This document shows, piece by piece, positions 11,541 through 24,513 of a stretch of 64,000 bases of DNA. Position numbers and translations under genes: made by a program. A model generated the notes under the pieces. It saw nothing but the letters and a program-made list of their open reading frames with translations, was not told the DNA's origin and did not search any database. The stretch is from Stercorarius parasiticus (lineage: Eukaryota; Chordata; Aves; Charadriiformes; Stercorariidae). Within the stretch, counting starts at the first letter, position 1, and each line of letters begins with the position of its first letter. The stretch spans positions 62,001 through 126,000 of the forward strand of contig VWZL01000432.1 in NCBI GenBank assembly GCA_013396915.1. The letters are read 5' to 3'.

Positions 11541-13241
11541 GCGGCGACAGCTGTGAGGCTGCGAGCCACGGTAAGGAAACAAAACAGGCTGTGCCGCAGC
11601 CGTTTCGCTTTGCGGTCTGGCCCGGCCGAGCCCGGCCGGCTTGAGGGAGAAAAACGGCTGCCGTTTTTCCTCGCTCTTCGCCGCCGCCGGGCCGCGGGGG
11701 CGGCCAGGGCAGGGGGGTGGGCTCTGGACGGATGCGAGCTGCCCCTGTCACTGAGGGGCGGGGAGGAGGGGAATGGGCGTGGGGGCTAAAATGGCGAAGG
11801 GAGCTGTAGTAAGGTCTCGGTCTCCCCTTTCCGGCACTTCAACTCGTTGCACCCCCACCCCCCTGCCCCGGGCCCGGAGGTGGGGTGGCGGCGGCTGTTG
11901 CTTCTCCCCTTTCGGTGCCCCCATTTGGTGACTGGAGGGCTGCTGTGCTTCCCTGCTTTCTCCTTCCCCCCGGCTCGTGTCTGGAGAGGTCTGAGGGCCT
12001 CCTAGCCCGCACCTGGCCAGTGGAGGGAGGGTGGGCGCTCTAGGGAGGTGTGGGGGCAGGAGAGGGGGAGTGTCGCGGGTGTCCGGTGACGGGCGAATAA
12101 CCTTGTTTATTCCTGTCCGCGGCCTTTCGAGTGGGGGTGACTGAGGGCCGAGTCCTGACCCGTGTCAACGCTGAAGGGATTGCGAGAGGCATTAGTGACC
12201 GGGAGCCGGCGAGGCAGCTCCGCGGCCGGCCCTGGCCTGCGTAGCTGCGGGATGAAGGTGGAGGAGAAGGATGTTGCTACGGTTCGGTTCACCTTCCTTC
12301 GGTGAAACTGGGGAGAGAGGAGGTGAAGAGCCGTTTCCCCTCTCTAATGAGCTGCTGTCACCCCTCAGAGTGTGTGTTGTGTGCCTCCTCTCAAGAGGTT
12401 ACGGTTGCTGCTCAAGTTAGACATGTCCGCCGGTCTCTCTGGGTCCTCTTAGTGTATGTATTGCAGAGCAGACTGTGGGGATTCAAGACCTCAAAAGCCC
12501 TATTTATGTCATTTATCTTTGTTTATGTTGTGGCAAAATGTTACAACTCGGTGTAAGTGTTTATTTACTTGGTTTTATTTGTAGTTGTCTTAGTTTTGGA
12601 ACAATACCAATTCTCATGCCAGTTTAACTAGGATGATCTAGCTCTGCTTTCAGATCTATAAATGTTTAAACTGTACATCAAAGAGAGAAAAGGACTTAAC
12701 GCTATCTAATCATTTTAATGGGAGCTCTTAGATGTTTGGGTGAAACTGTAAAAAGAGGTTTTCATATTTCAGTTGTATTTTCACATGGTACCTATGTCAT
12801 ATAGAAAGTCATCGGGATATTTTGCATTTAAAAAAACATCAGGTTATGCAAGTTTAATAACACTTGATTACTAGGTGATACTGTCACTGACTGCAGGTGG
12901 CTGGGTTATATATGGTCATACATGTGAAAGACAAGATGGCCTTCATAGTAGTAACAGTTTCCCTTTAAAATTTGTATTCTGGTTTAATCCCTTTGTGGTG
13001 TAGAAACAAACTGGTTATTGTTGGGCTGTGATAATGCTTCACTAACTTGGACTGGCTTTTTTTTACTTTTAATTTTGTATGGTGCCTTATCTGAGTCCAT
13101 GTTAGTCAAGGTATAAACTGAATTATTATTTCCTATTGGTTGTAATACTTATTAAAGAAATCTTGCATGGAAGAAAATCTGAATGATTTTTCACCCTTTT
13201 GAGAAAAATTTTACAATTATAAGAGCACAGGTTATCTGGAC

Positions 13242-13340
13242 TCTTGACAAGGAGGTGTCCCTGCCCGTGGCAGGGGGGTAGGAACTAGATGATCTTTAAG
13301 GTCCCTTCCAGCCCAAACCATTCTATGATTCTATGATTCA
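13242..13340 (+). mobile_element. CR1 LINE 3'-end fragment
   Basis: A short, severely 5'-truncated copy. It shows the conserved CR1 tail: a GAACTAGATGATCTTTAAGG segment, CCCTTCCAGCCCAAACCATTCT, and then two perfect ATTCTATG-type octamers plus a decayed third. These octamers are the diagnostic 3' terminus of bird CR1 elements and give the orientation. Confidence 0.93.
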
Positions 13341-14211
13341 TTCTGTGACAAAGATGCTTTCAAATGGGGCAGCTAGGAATACTTTCACCTGATCTTGCTT
13401 GTGAAACTGGAGGTATAAAATCCTTCTGTAACCTCTTTGGTGTGTATTTTGAACTATATTTTAAAGGTCTGATCCTATAAATGCGTCTAGCTTGAGTAAC
13501 TTACCACTACCACTAGTCTTTTTCCAATGAGGCTGTAGAATAATTCCCTTAAATACATAATTGTACTTGAAAACACGAAAGCATTTTTACATACCCAGGA
13601 CTTATTTAATCTCTTGGCATGGGATGCCCTGTTACCAAAAAGATATGGATTATTTTTGTTGGAAAAATAATTTATGTTTCTTGCTAAACATCAGTGAACA
13701 AAACATTGTAAGTCAGCCTGTGTGTTTTTGTTAACGGGTTGGCAATACAGTTTAAATAATCACCTGTCTACAAGGGCTTCTTAAATTATGGGAAAACTGA
13801 CAGAGTTCAGAGCCAACCCCTTTTCCTGAGTCTGTGGAACCCTTGGAAGAAGGAGGAATGTCTGCTAGTTCTGTTGCTTTTCATTTTCCTTCTTATCTTT
13901 CCGTATGAAGTTGGAAATTCTGATAAGGTGGGATTTCAACCCACTTTCCTGTTTTGAAAGAATGTGTGTGGGGAAAGAGAGATTTCTCCTGGTCTTTGGA
14001 TACCAAGAAGAGTTGAGGATAAGGATCTATGACAGGAAGTTGATACTGCATTCAATTTCTTCATGCTTTGGTATTCCTAGGCCATAAAAACACTAGATTT
14101 GAAAACTAAGGTACCATAATAAAAAAAATTCATTACCTAAGCCACATTTATTAATTGGAAATGGCAACTAGTTACGCACTTAGAGTAAGCAGTCATTGTT
14201 AGTTTAAAAAA

Positions 14212-14235
14212 CCCACCCCGCCCCCCCCAACCCCC
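14212..14235 (-). other. G-quadruplex-type motif (minus strand)
   Basis: Four C-runs of 3, 4, 8 and 5 bases separated by one- or two-base spacers appear on the + strand. The minus strand therefore fits the pattern of four guanine runs with short loops. It lies about 2.6 kb into intron 1, on the template strand. Formation in vivo is not shown. Confidence 0.6.
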
Positions 14236-17200
14236 AAGTTCATCCTAGAATTTAGTTGGGAGAAATGCAGATAATGAAGTGAGAAGACTTGGAGAGGGAA
14301 TCAATAGACAAAAACAATAAAAAAAGGCTTCCTGCAAACTATGCCTAAGTGATTCTTGGAAGTTATTTTTAACTTGGTTAAAAAGATTCTCTTTTTTCAT
14401 AAAGACTGAAGAGAAGGAGTGAAACTACTGTTAAAAATATCATATTGTTTAAGCTAGGTTAGTACTACTCTTACCTGCTTCTGCACAGTGTGACATTCAC
14501 CTCAGTTAAAAAAAATACGGCTTTCTAGCTCTGTATTAATTGCATATGACTCACTCAGTAGAAAAGCTGCTCCATTGTGCCTTCCTGTATGAAAGTCTGT
14601 AAACTGGGGCAGGGCTCCCCAGTTCCTATGGTAGTGTTGGATTAACCACAATCCTGTCATTTTTGCTGTCCTTATGAAACTGTAAACCGCAACTGTCGAA
14701 CTCTTCCTTTGAATTCTGAGTTATGTAATGTATAGCGATGTTCTTCTGTATTGCTTTGGTACATGTACAAATGCAGATGATAGGAGTTGGTTACATCCAG
14801 GTCCTTCTTTAACATTTATTTTCTTTGCATCAGTAGGCCACTTTATTTCTCTGCAGGTGTGTTAGTTCAGATTTATCATAATCTGCTGACATTCTCCTGT
14901 AGTGACATAAAATTGTCATAGGTAAGGACCATTAGAAGTATTGGAGATCTCACTTCTGTTTTCTCGAAGGAAAATTATATGGCTGGTGAGAGAAATCTCC
15001 TCCTCCTCATCAGCAGGAGTTGGAGTGTCCAGAAGAGGCATTCGAAAGGCTTGTCGAAAAGATGTTATGAGTGGTGCCCCCTCTTTTTTTTTTTTTTTTC
15101 CCCCTGTAGAACAGTGATGGCATGGTTTTTGCTAAAATTTGCTACAGTACCTCTTAAGACCAAGTTTTTGTTCTTAGTTGCTTTCTGTAAGTGAAAAGTT
15201 CTAATTGCTGCCTATTGGGATATGGTTTTGCTGTGTTTGAGAACCTAATAGTTTAACCAGAAGCATACTCAAGTTTATCTCTGTTTTGCAAGTGTAGTGT
15301 TGCCTTACAGAGGAACAGGAGAGATTCCAGGGAAGCTATTAGCTGTCAGAGTTACAGTACGTCAGAATTATTTAGCTGGGAGAGTGCTATGGTTTGTGGG
15401 TTGGTTTTTTTTTTTGTTTAATTTCTTAGCATTTCAGGGAAAATATGTCGGGGAGACTTCTGTCCTCGTGTTACATGTGGGTCTTAGTAGCTACTACACA
15501 AGTAGTATGAAGCAATTAATCATTGCAGATTTGCATGACTGTATACTGCTGTGGTTCTGTAACAGCAGATATATGGCAAACAAATTATTTTAATGTTGAG
15601 GATTGTGTAAGTTTGTAATCTAGTGTACAGTTTGATAATTCATTATTGTCAAAAAAGCACTTTCAAAGCTCTATTTAAAGAGAATATGGATTTGGATTTA
15701 ACTTATAAATTCTACTGACTTTGAAGAATAAACGGAAGTTTACTTAGCTGATTATGTTACTTTATAATGGCTTTTGACTAAAATAAAGTTTTTAATAAAA
15801 ATTGCAGTGAAGCATGTGTTTAACAAAGCAGTATACATTCTTGGGCTTTTGAAACTTTTTTTTATTAATCACAATTTTTCTTATTGCTGGATATGTTAGA
15901 GGTGCTTATGTTCTGCTTTAAGTGACTAGGGTCTGAGGGTACTTAAATGTAACCAGTTCAAAATCTGAAGACTTCTTAAAATCCTCACTTTTAAGGATGT
16001 TAACTTGGAGTGATGTAACTAGTACAGCAAATAGTTTTTTCTTTTGTAGTGAAATTCAGCTTCTGATGTCTAACTCAAGGAATCTTTCATTGCCTCAAAT
16101 CACTTCAGAATAATTTTTTCAAATATAAATGTCTGTTACTAAAAAACACAGTAGGACATCCTCTTGATTTGTCTTATGCATAATGACATTGAGAACACAA
16201 ATACATGTTTGTAACTGACCTTCTCAAATAGTTCTAATAGCACAGAATTACTCCCATCTACTTTTTTCTGTTAGAATGTGAGAGTTATCTTGCTGAAAAT
16301 CATTGTGGAGATGGAAGAAAACAATTTAAAAATGATGAGAAGAGGATGTCACATTTTAAAAATAAACAGCAAAATAACTTTGTTTTACACATTCAAGTAT
16401 CTTCACCTTGCAGCCTGAAGTGGGCAGAAGAGAGCTCTTGTCTGTGCTTCTGTGAGTGCAGACAAAAAAGTACATTGTGCACACATTTCTAGTTACTAGG
16501 GTTTCTAACCAAGATTTTGTGCTATAAGTGTTTAAATGGATCAGGAGATTAGCAGGAGAGTCCTTTAAAAACCAAACAAATGAAACCTTTTATCTGTTCC
16601 TTGTATAGGTGGGTGAAAAATATGAGACAACTTTGCTTTGTATGTGCATTTCAAGGAAGCCAGTGATTTCTCAGTATAAATCAAATCAAAGGAGTTGTAG
16701 TTTTAGAATAGGGAAAAGTAAACAGGAAAGATAAAGTTCATAATCTGTAAAATTGCACAACATACTTAGGCATCAGAAGTGAAAAAGAACACATGTCCAG
16801 TTTTGAAACACAGTGCTTTGCTAGTACTTGAGGAATTCAGTAAGCTTATTTGGGGTTGGTTTTTTTTTTTTTTTGGTTGTTTGTAAGCATGAACTAAAAC
16901 TGCTGAACAGATCAGGATACATATGTCTTAAACCATGTTTTTATTAACTAAAGAAAAAGAAAAAAGTGTATTTTTGACTTCTGGATGCAAGTTACAAGGA
17001 CAGGAAAAAATTCAATTAGTATTGAAAAATTTGGTGGAAGACTCATATTTATGTAATTTAAAAAATAAAATAAATCTCTGACTGAATGTCTTGTGAGAGA
17101 TTGCTGACAAAGCTATGTTGTCATGGGATGGTGAGTAAAACTGCATTGTTAAGGGAATAGCTATGGGGAAGAAAACTAGTTGGAGTCTTAGTTTGTAACA

Positions 17201-18586
17201 TGTCAACATGACTCTTACTAATGAACTGGCAAAATCTATAGGTGGTGAAATTATAGATTAATGTAAGTGGAAACTTCAGAGAGATGTAACAGGGGCTAGT
17301 TTAATATTTGGTGAGAGGTACATTTTTGTGTTAACATAGGAGACCTAATGCGTATTGGGAGGAGTAGCTAGAACTATTCATCAAGATGGGGTGTAAATTA
17401 AGTATTTGGTAACAAGAGCCTGACATAATTATGAATTGCTTTATGAAAATGTCCCATTGGGAATGGAATAAAAAGTAAATATTGAAATGTATTAAGAATA
17501 TAACATATACTAGCTTGCATACTATTCTTAGTTTAATTATGTAAGTGTATTTGTAAACTGCTAAATGTTACTGTCGTATGGCAAATGGTTCTGGTACTAT
17601 GTGGAGACCACTTCTAGCTGTAGTTCTTTTACAAACGGACTGTTGTGTTTCTTTCTTGTTTGTATTCCATCTTTGATGAGGAAAAAATAACTGATTCAGA
17701 AGAAAACTATTAGATTAGTACTGCTCCTGTACTAATAAAATGGAAAATACTGTTTATTTTTAGCGTAAAAAGTGGAGGGAGAGGAGGCATCCAGCAGAGG
17801 CCTACAGAACCCGAACAGAGTATGAGTAAATTTCAGCCTGTGCTTTAACCCTCTTCCATACAACTAAACAGGGAGGTGTTAGAGCACACTTAGAAAAGCT
17901 GAGTAGGGTCATCTATCAGGAAGTAATTCTTAACAAGATTCAGTTGGGATTGGCTGATGTATGATTTAGTATAAGGAATAGATTGTTATACAGACAAGGA
18001 GAAAATCTCTTGCTAAGTAATATGAGTTTTAATAAAAAAAAGATATACAGATTGTACTTCAGTGTGTAAACTAAACACATTTTTAACTACTTCCTGTGAC
18101 CAAGTTAGTCTAGACTGCCCACTACAGCCTTTCTTGGATTTTTTTTTTTTCTTTTTAAGTACCAGGGACAGCTTGTTTTCAGAGTTGGTTGATGTTCTTA
18201 TCTATTTTGAGTAAATCTGTGATGCTGTTGCTCCAGTTTCAAAGCTTGAAAATCCATAAGAAATTAAAATTAGATTAAATAAATCTGTATTATCAGAGAC
18301 GTACGCTTTTGGCTTATTTTTCTGCAGACTTGAAAATTTTGTGTTTCAATCCCTCTCTGTTAACGAAGGGGAAGTAAGAACAGATGTTTATTGACACCTC
18401 CCCCCCCAGCTTAAAAGCTGATGGTTTCAAACATTGATGTAAAAGATGTAGGAGTAGAATAAAGAACAAAACAGACAACAACATCATGCCACTGTTTATA
18501 TCCACAGTGCATTCCTATCTTGAATGAATGCTTTGTGCATTTTTTCTTCATCTTTTCCACTTTCCATCCTGCCTCAAAAGGTACAT

Positions 18587-18700
18587 GATAGACCTGGAGA
18601 AGGTACGAAGAAGGACAGTAAGAATGACTGATTTATAGGAAGAAGACTTATGACTAAGGATTCTTAATACTCTTCAAGCTGGAAGACCTGTGTGTTGACC
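18587..18700 (+). mobile_element. Possible very old CR1 fragment
   Basis: The stretch resembles the part of CR1 that encodes the end of ORF2, with GAGAAGGTACGAAGAAGGACAG-like and CTTCAAGCTGGAAGA-like segments in the order expected. Divergence is high and there are indels, so this is a weak call. It could be unrelated sequence. Confidence 0.3.
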
Positions 18701-18948
18701 ATGTCATGCAAGTGGAGGTGATGTGGATAAAGGATGCTGAAGATGCTTTTCCCTTTCTTGTCATTCCTCTCTCTCTAATATCTGCCCTCAAAAGTTCCTC
18801 AAAAATGAATATGAATAAAGGAAGTGTTTTTGAAAATTGACTTATTTCGGTGGGGAGTTGGATGACATTTTCTGTGCCATTTTTGTGTTTACTTGGTTTC
18901 AAGGCAGTGTTGTTCTCAAGAATTGGCTCTTAATGATTTGAGGTTATA

Positions 18949-19522
18949 TCATAGAATGGTTTGGGTTGGAAGGGACCTTAAAGATGATCTAGTTCTAACC
19001 TCCCTGCCATGGGGAGGGACACCTCCCACTAGACCAGGTTGCTCCAAGCACAATCCAGCCTGGCCTTGAACACCTCCAGGGATGGGGCAGCCACAGCTTC
19101 TCTGGGCAACCTGGGACAGTGTCTCACCACCCTCACAGTAAAGAATTGCTTCCTAATATTTAATCTAAATCTCCCCTCTTTCAGTATAAAACTGTTACCT
19201 CTCGTCCTATCATTACACTCCCTGATAAAGGGTCCCTCCCCATCCTTCCTTTAGGCCCCCTTTAGGTACTGGCAGGCTGCTATAAGGTCTCCCTGGAGCC
19301 TTCTCTTCTCCAGGCTGAACAACCCCAACTCTCTCAGCCTGTACTCACAGTATAGTTGCTCCAGCCCTCTGATCATCTTTGTGGCCCTCTGCTGGACCTG
19401 TTCCAACAGGTCCATGTCCTTGCTGTACTGAGGACTCCAAAGCTGGACATAGTACTCCAGGTGAGATCTCATGAGAGTTGAGTAGAGTGGTAGAATCACT
19501 TCCCTGGACCTGCTGGCCATAT
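18949..19522 (-). mobile_element. 5'-truncated CR1 LINE, with end of ORF2
   Basis: The copy reads on the minus strand. Its 3' end is at 18949 (CATAGAATGG followed by TTTGGGTTGGAAGGGACC, the reverse complement of the CR1 tail). It extends about 570 bp to 19522. On the minus strand, 19251-19520 is an intact frame of 89 codons matching the C-terminal part of CR1 ORF2: a VILPLYS start, an [12 protein letters not shown] segment, then [18 protein letters not shown]. The open frame suggests a fairly young insertion. The reverse transcriptase catalytic core is absent, so it cannot move by itself. Confidence 0.95.
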
Positions 19523-22045
19523 AATTTGGTCTTTAGCTTTTCACCAGAAAGGATACTGACCCTCATGAGAGTACATTTCTCGTCTTTATCTGTTCACCTA
19601 AAATGAAAATAACTAATATTTTGAACACTGTGTTACTACAACATTTAAGTAGTTTTCTTATAGCCCACTGATTACTTTGTAACATTGAGTTAAACTTAAT
19701 GGGTATTCATGTGGTCCAGTATTGACCCTTGGGAAGTAAAGCTTTGGGTTCTTCTGGTAAGACTTAGGTATTACTCATTTTCATGTTCTCAACTTGCTGT
19801 TTTTGTGTAGTTAAGTTCTGGAATCAGATTAGCTCAGATTAGAATTGTATTGGAAAATAACTAGTAGGAGCAGGCAACTCTTTCCTTTAACTGAGAATTA
19901 TTTATCACCTAGGAGCCCTACAAAGGATCAGGTTGAATTCTTTAGCACTGTAGAGACTGAAGGGCTATTTTTGAAAAGATAAGTGACAATGCTTGGGTGA
20001 GTGCTTTCAGGTGGTAGTAGGTAAGATAAGTGCAGTCTGTGATTGGAATTAGGACAGACATGTTTTAGTTCTTTAACAAGAGATTGACAGATGGAAAGAG
20101 GCTTGCATAGCACATTTTAAAAAGCGAATATTCAGAGAAAAGAGAGTACAAAAATGCAGTGAATTCTACTTACGCCTCTTTGAGCTATTTTTTGAGGTAG
20201 AGTTACTGAGGAGAGGTGGATCACATCAAACCTCTTCCTGCTGAAAAATTTCCAAAGACCCTTTCTGCCATTTTAGCCCATAACACTGTGTAGGTTTCTC
20301 TTCCCCTCTTCTTTGAATTGTTGTCAGAACAATGGTGAGACTGGAAGACTATTTTCTGAGGCAGTATTAATCTATTTCCCATTATTGGTATTCCTTAATC
20401 ATGGTTTCTTCATATCTCCACAAAAAAACGAGGGAGGGTGTAACGGAAACAGCAGCACTCTTGGTTAACATCTTTAATGTTGTTTTTGAATTTGCCAGTT
20501 TGTTAATGTTGCTGTGACTGCAGCAGAGACGTGCTTACAGTAGTCATAGCTATTGTGACTAATAAGGTGGTGGTGACAGGCACAAATTCTTATGAGTGGA
20601 TTTTATAAGCTATCTGAACACTCTTGGTATGTGCTCAGGCTGCCTGCCTGTACTGAAGCCCGTACTTTTCCATGGAGATATTTAGTATGGAAGTGCCTGC
20701 ATGTAACTATGGAAAAGTTTTCTTTTTGCAGTGTAGGTATACTAAAATCTGTCCATATTTTAGAGCTGTATCTTAGTATATTACTTTACATTGCTCTTGG
20801 TGCAAGTCTGATAAACCGTAATTGATATCAACCGCTAGGATTATCTATAGCAGAAGACAACCCAGAGAGACTAAAGACTAGTGTGTAGCTAGCGTAATTA
20901 TGTATTCTGGCAGATATGAAGGGTATTCAGCTGGATAGTTAAATAAGGGAGAAAATACTCTTCTGTAATTTCTTGACATATGTGTTAGAGTGTCAGCCTT
21001 TAACTACCATTGTTCTCTTCAAGCAACCTGGAAGTTGTTTGTTTATTTCACTGTGCATGTGGTCCTATATGTAATACACAGAGGAGGCATTGTGATATTT
21101 TTCATTATTTGGTATTGTAGTAGGACCTAGAAGCACCATCATGATTAAGATTCACAAGCCAGGTGTACTTTAAATATTTTGCTGGTAAGTTGCTCTGTGA
21201 GCAGTGGAACTAGACTTCATACAAATTTCTCTTACATCGCAAATCTCTTCTCCCTCTGCTGTTCTAGGCCCTTCTTACTTGTAGTAAAAAAGCCACTATT
21301 CACAGCTCCAGCTCAGACTGATTCAGAGCTGTGTCTGTGATGATTGTATAGCCTTTGAGCCAGGCAGCATGGGTAGCTTGAGTTCATGCCGTAGCCCTCT
21401 GCTCAGCAACCACAGGAAATTGTGTCTTTTTCCTCTGCCTAGCTGTTGATTTTCATGAAGCTCGTGGAAACTTAGCGTATCAGAGGATGTTACTTCTCAA
21501 TTTACTTTAACTGAATCTGGTGGTGAACAGATTCATTTAGAGGGATGGAGGTGAAATGAAGAGTGGGAAGAGGCAGGTGGACAGTATGAACCATACATGT
21601 GATGCTTGCTTGGGCAACTAGGCTAAAAAGGTCTTTGCTAGTTTAAGTATGAGGCAAACCAGAACAGGCAAATGTGTGCAGTGGAATCACAGTATGTCGT
21701 TTGTTTGGACCTCCAGCATAACACTCTGAAAAACAGTTGTGGTTTGTTTTTTTTTAAACCTCTGTAATTGTACTATATTTTTTTCTTAGACCCTAACATG
21801 AGGCTGGCAATATATTGTAGATACTGTAGATAATGCATGGATCAGTATTGCAGCATCTGAAACGATTGTCAGTGAACGTGCTTGAAAAAATACAGAAAAT
21901 GAAATATTTTTGTGTTTAGGTTTGTATTAGACACTCCGTGCCAATATGAGTGGACAAATATTTGTTTTCTGGTGTGGAGGGTGGGAACTGCATACAGGTT
22001 TGCTTAAGAAAGATAAATACAGCAATGTTTGTATCAAACCTGTTG

Positions 22046-22376
22046 TGCGAAGAATATTGGAATGTGTCTAAAGGAGGGCAACAAAGATGGTTTGACTTAG
22101 CATGACTTGTGAGGAGCAGCTGAGGATATTAGGTTTGTTCAGCTTAGAGAAGAGGAGACTGTGGGGTGACCAATTCCTTATGAGGGTGAGTGGAGAAGGA
22201 GGTGCTGATCTCATTCTGGTGTCCAGTGAGAGGATGTGAAGGAATGACTTAAAACTGCATCAGGGGAAGTCCAGATTGGATATTGGGAAAAAGTTCTTTG
22301 CTGAAAGGGTGGTCACGCACTGGAACAAGATCCCCAGGGAAGCGGTCATGTCCCCAAGCCTGTTGGTGTGCAAGAA
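22046..22376 (+). mobile_element. Outer CR1 LINE, left part (interrupted)
   Basis: This is a plus-strand CR1 segment covering the end of ORF2 and 3' UTR. It contains AGGAGGGCAACAAAGATGG, a GAGGAGCAGCTGAGG stretch, and the segment ending in a GGGAAGCGGTCATG-like piece. It stops at 22376 with the bases CAAGAA. The sequence resumes in the same orientation at 25070, again with CAAGAA. The gap between is filled by a second CR1 in the opposite direction, so this copy is the older host. Confidence 0.9.
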
Positions 22377-23159
22377 TAGAATAGAACAGAACATTTCAGT
22401 TGGAAGGGACCTACAACGACCATCTAGTCCAATTGCGTGACCACTTCAGGGCTGACCACAAGTTAAAGCATGTTACTAAGGGCATTGTCCAAATGCCTCT
22501 TAACACTGACAGGCTTGGGGCATCAACCACCTCTCTAGGAAGCCTGTTCCAGTGTTTGACCAGCCTCTTGGTAAAGAAATGCTTCCTAATGTCCAGTCTA
22601 AACCTCCCCTGGTGCAGCTTTGAACGATTCCCACAAGTCCTGTACCTGGATACCAGGGAGAAGAGCTCAGTACCTCCCTCTCCACTTCCCTCCTCAGGAA
22701 GCTGGAGAGAGCAATGAGGTCACCCCTCAGCCTCCTTTTCTCCAAACTAGACAAACCCAAAGTACTTAGCTGCTCCTCATAGCACATTCCTTCCAGCCCT
22801 TTAACGAGCCTTATTCCCCTTCTCTGGACACTTTCAAGGACCTTCACATCCTTAAATTTTTGGGCCTGGAATTGCACACAGTACTCGAGGTGAGGCTGCA
22901 CCAGTGCTAGATACAGTGGGATAATCACCTCTTTTGACAGGCTGGTTATACTGCGTCTTATGCACCCCAGGATGTGGTTGGCACTCTTGGTTGCCAGGGC
23001 ACACGGCTAATTCATGTTGAGCCTGCTGTTAGCCAGCACCCCCAGATCCCTTTCTGCAGGGCTGCTCTCTCTCAATTTATACTTGTGCCTGGCGTTACTC
23101 TGTTCTAGGTGCAGAATCTGTCATTTGGACTTTTTAGATTTCATTCCATTAACTGTTGC

Positions 23160-23678
23160 TCAATGCTCCAATCTATCTAGATCCCTCCGTAAGGCTGCCT
23201 GTCCCTCAAGAGAGTCAACAGCACCTCCCAGTGAACTGAACTGGCCCTAGAATTGAGCCTTGAGGAACGCTGGTAGTGACTGGTTGCCAGCTAGATGTAG
23301 CCCCATTCATTACTACCCTTTGAGATCTGCCTTTCAGCCAGTTCTTCACCCAGTGCACAGCGAACCTGCTTATCCCACAGATATCCCACAACTTGTCCAG
23401 AAGGATGCTGTGAGGGACAGTATCAAAAGCCTTACTAAAATGCAGACAGACTACATCTGCTGCCTTCCTTTCATCCACGAGGCAGGTAACCTTATGAAGG
23501 ATATCAAGTTAGTTAAACAGGACTTTTGCTTTGTTAACCCATGTTGACTGTGTCTGATGATTGCATTGTTCTTTAAATGGCTTTCAGTAGTACCCAGTAT
23601 GATGATCTCCGTAAGTTTTCCAGGAACTGAGGTTAGACTAACAGGTTTCCTAGGTCTTCCCTCATGCCCTTCTTGCAA
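23160..23678 (-). pseudogene. Broken CR1 ORF2 reverse transcriptase with core deletion
   Basis: On the minus strand, 23451-23678 and 23215-23478 encode overlapping RT segments in different frames: RKPVSLTSVPGKL, QHGLTKQKSCLTNLISF, then an HFSKAFDTVPHSILLDKL block and a VPQGSILGPV block. In CR1 RT, GSILGPV is followed within about 25 residues by the F(A/V)DD catalytic motif. Here the sequence passes from GPVQF straight into the downstream region (TEGSRQIGALSN-like), so the segment with the catalytic aspartates is missing. The deletion point is near 23235. A frame shift near 23460 and later stops also break the gene. Family assignment is firm; the deletion size (roughly 30-40 codons) is an estimate from memory of the family. 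Confidence 0.8.
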
Positions 23679-24513
23679 ATTGGAATAACGTTGGCTGGCT
23701 TCCAGTCAGCAGTGACCTCCCCAGACTACCCAGACTTTGGGTAGATGATCAAGAGGGACCCTGCCATAACATCCTCTAGCTCCTTCAGTACTCTGGGATG
23801 AATCCCATCAGGCCCTAGGGACTTGTGAACATTCAGCTGGTCCCTTACAATTTCAGTGTCCACAAATGGAAAGTTGCTGTTCCCGCACTCCTAGTTCTCC
23901 AGCTCAGAGGACTGGGTAGCCCAAGGTCTATTAATGTTATTAAAGACTGAGGCAAAAAAAAGGCACTGAATGCCTCTGCTTTTTCTCCATCCCTATTAGT
24001 CAGGTGACCAACTTCAACAAGTATTAGTTAAATGTTTTCCTTAGACCTCCTCTTGCTATTAATGTACTTAAAAAAGCCCTTGTTATCTGACACAGTGCTG
24101 CTAGTTTCAATGCTAATTGAGCTTTGGCCTTTTGTGTCTTCCCCCTGCATATACAAAGCACAGCTCTATAATCTTACTGTGAAGCCTGACCTTGCTTCTA
24201 GAGATCGTACAGTTTCCTTTTCCTCTGGAGCTCCACAAGGAGTTCCCTGTTCGGTCAAGCTGGTCTTCCATCCTGCTTGCTTGACTTAACAACATCCTGG
24301 AATTGCCTGCTCCTGTGCTTTTAAAAAAAGTGATTCTTAAAAACTGACCAGCAGTTGTGGACTCTTAAGCCCTCAAAAGCAGATTCCCAGGGTACTTTGC
24401 TAAATAGCTCCCTGAATAGCATAAAGTTTACTCTTTTGAAGCCCAGGGTAGCAACTCTGTTGACCTTTTTTCTCATTACACTGAAAAGTTTAAACTCGAC
24501 CATTTTGTGATTA

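Larger units (their letters stand above)
11374..11570 (+). other. WWP1 exon 1 (5' untranslated; start uncertain)
   Basis: The 3' end is placed at 11570, before the donor GTAAGG in the context CACG|GTAAGG. This is the best donor in the CpG island and lies where the non-coding first exon of WWP1 is expected, upstream of the ATG-bearing exon at 31906. The visible part is GC-rich and contains a GCG trinucleotide run (about 11425-11441) and a long polypurine GA-rich tract (about 11482-11540). The 5' edge is only the end of the gap; the real start could lie inside or before it. Joining to exon 2 is inferred, since untranslated exons carry no reading frame to test. Confidence 0.65.
10400..12300. promoter_or_regulatory. 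CpG island promoter of WWP1
   Basis: Base composition changes abruptly from AT-rich flanks to a GC- and CpG-rich block that surrounds the first, non-coding exon. There are GC boxes of Sp1 type (GGGGCGGGG at 10968-10976 and 11755-11763, and the reverse-strand form at about 11212-11220). No convincing TATA box lies near the exon, as expected for a broadly expressed gene. A YY1-like AAAATGGCG motif sits at about 11787-11795, just inside intron 1. An assembly gap (11295-11373) falls at the probable transcription start region, so the start site cannot be placed. Island edges are estimated by eye. Confidence 0.85.

Noticed and set aside
10483..11751. Long open frames (up to 422 codons, both strands) over the CpG island
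   Set aside because: They run through the N gap, have GC-driven Pro/Ala/Arg/Gly composition, overlap on both strands, and match no protein I recognise. They are by-products of few stop codons in GC-rich DNA.
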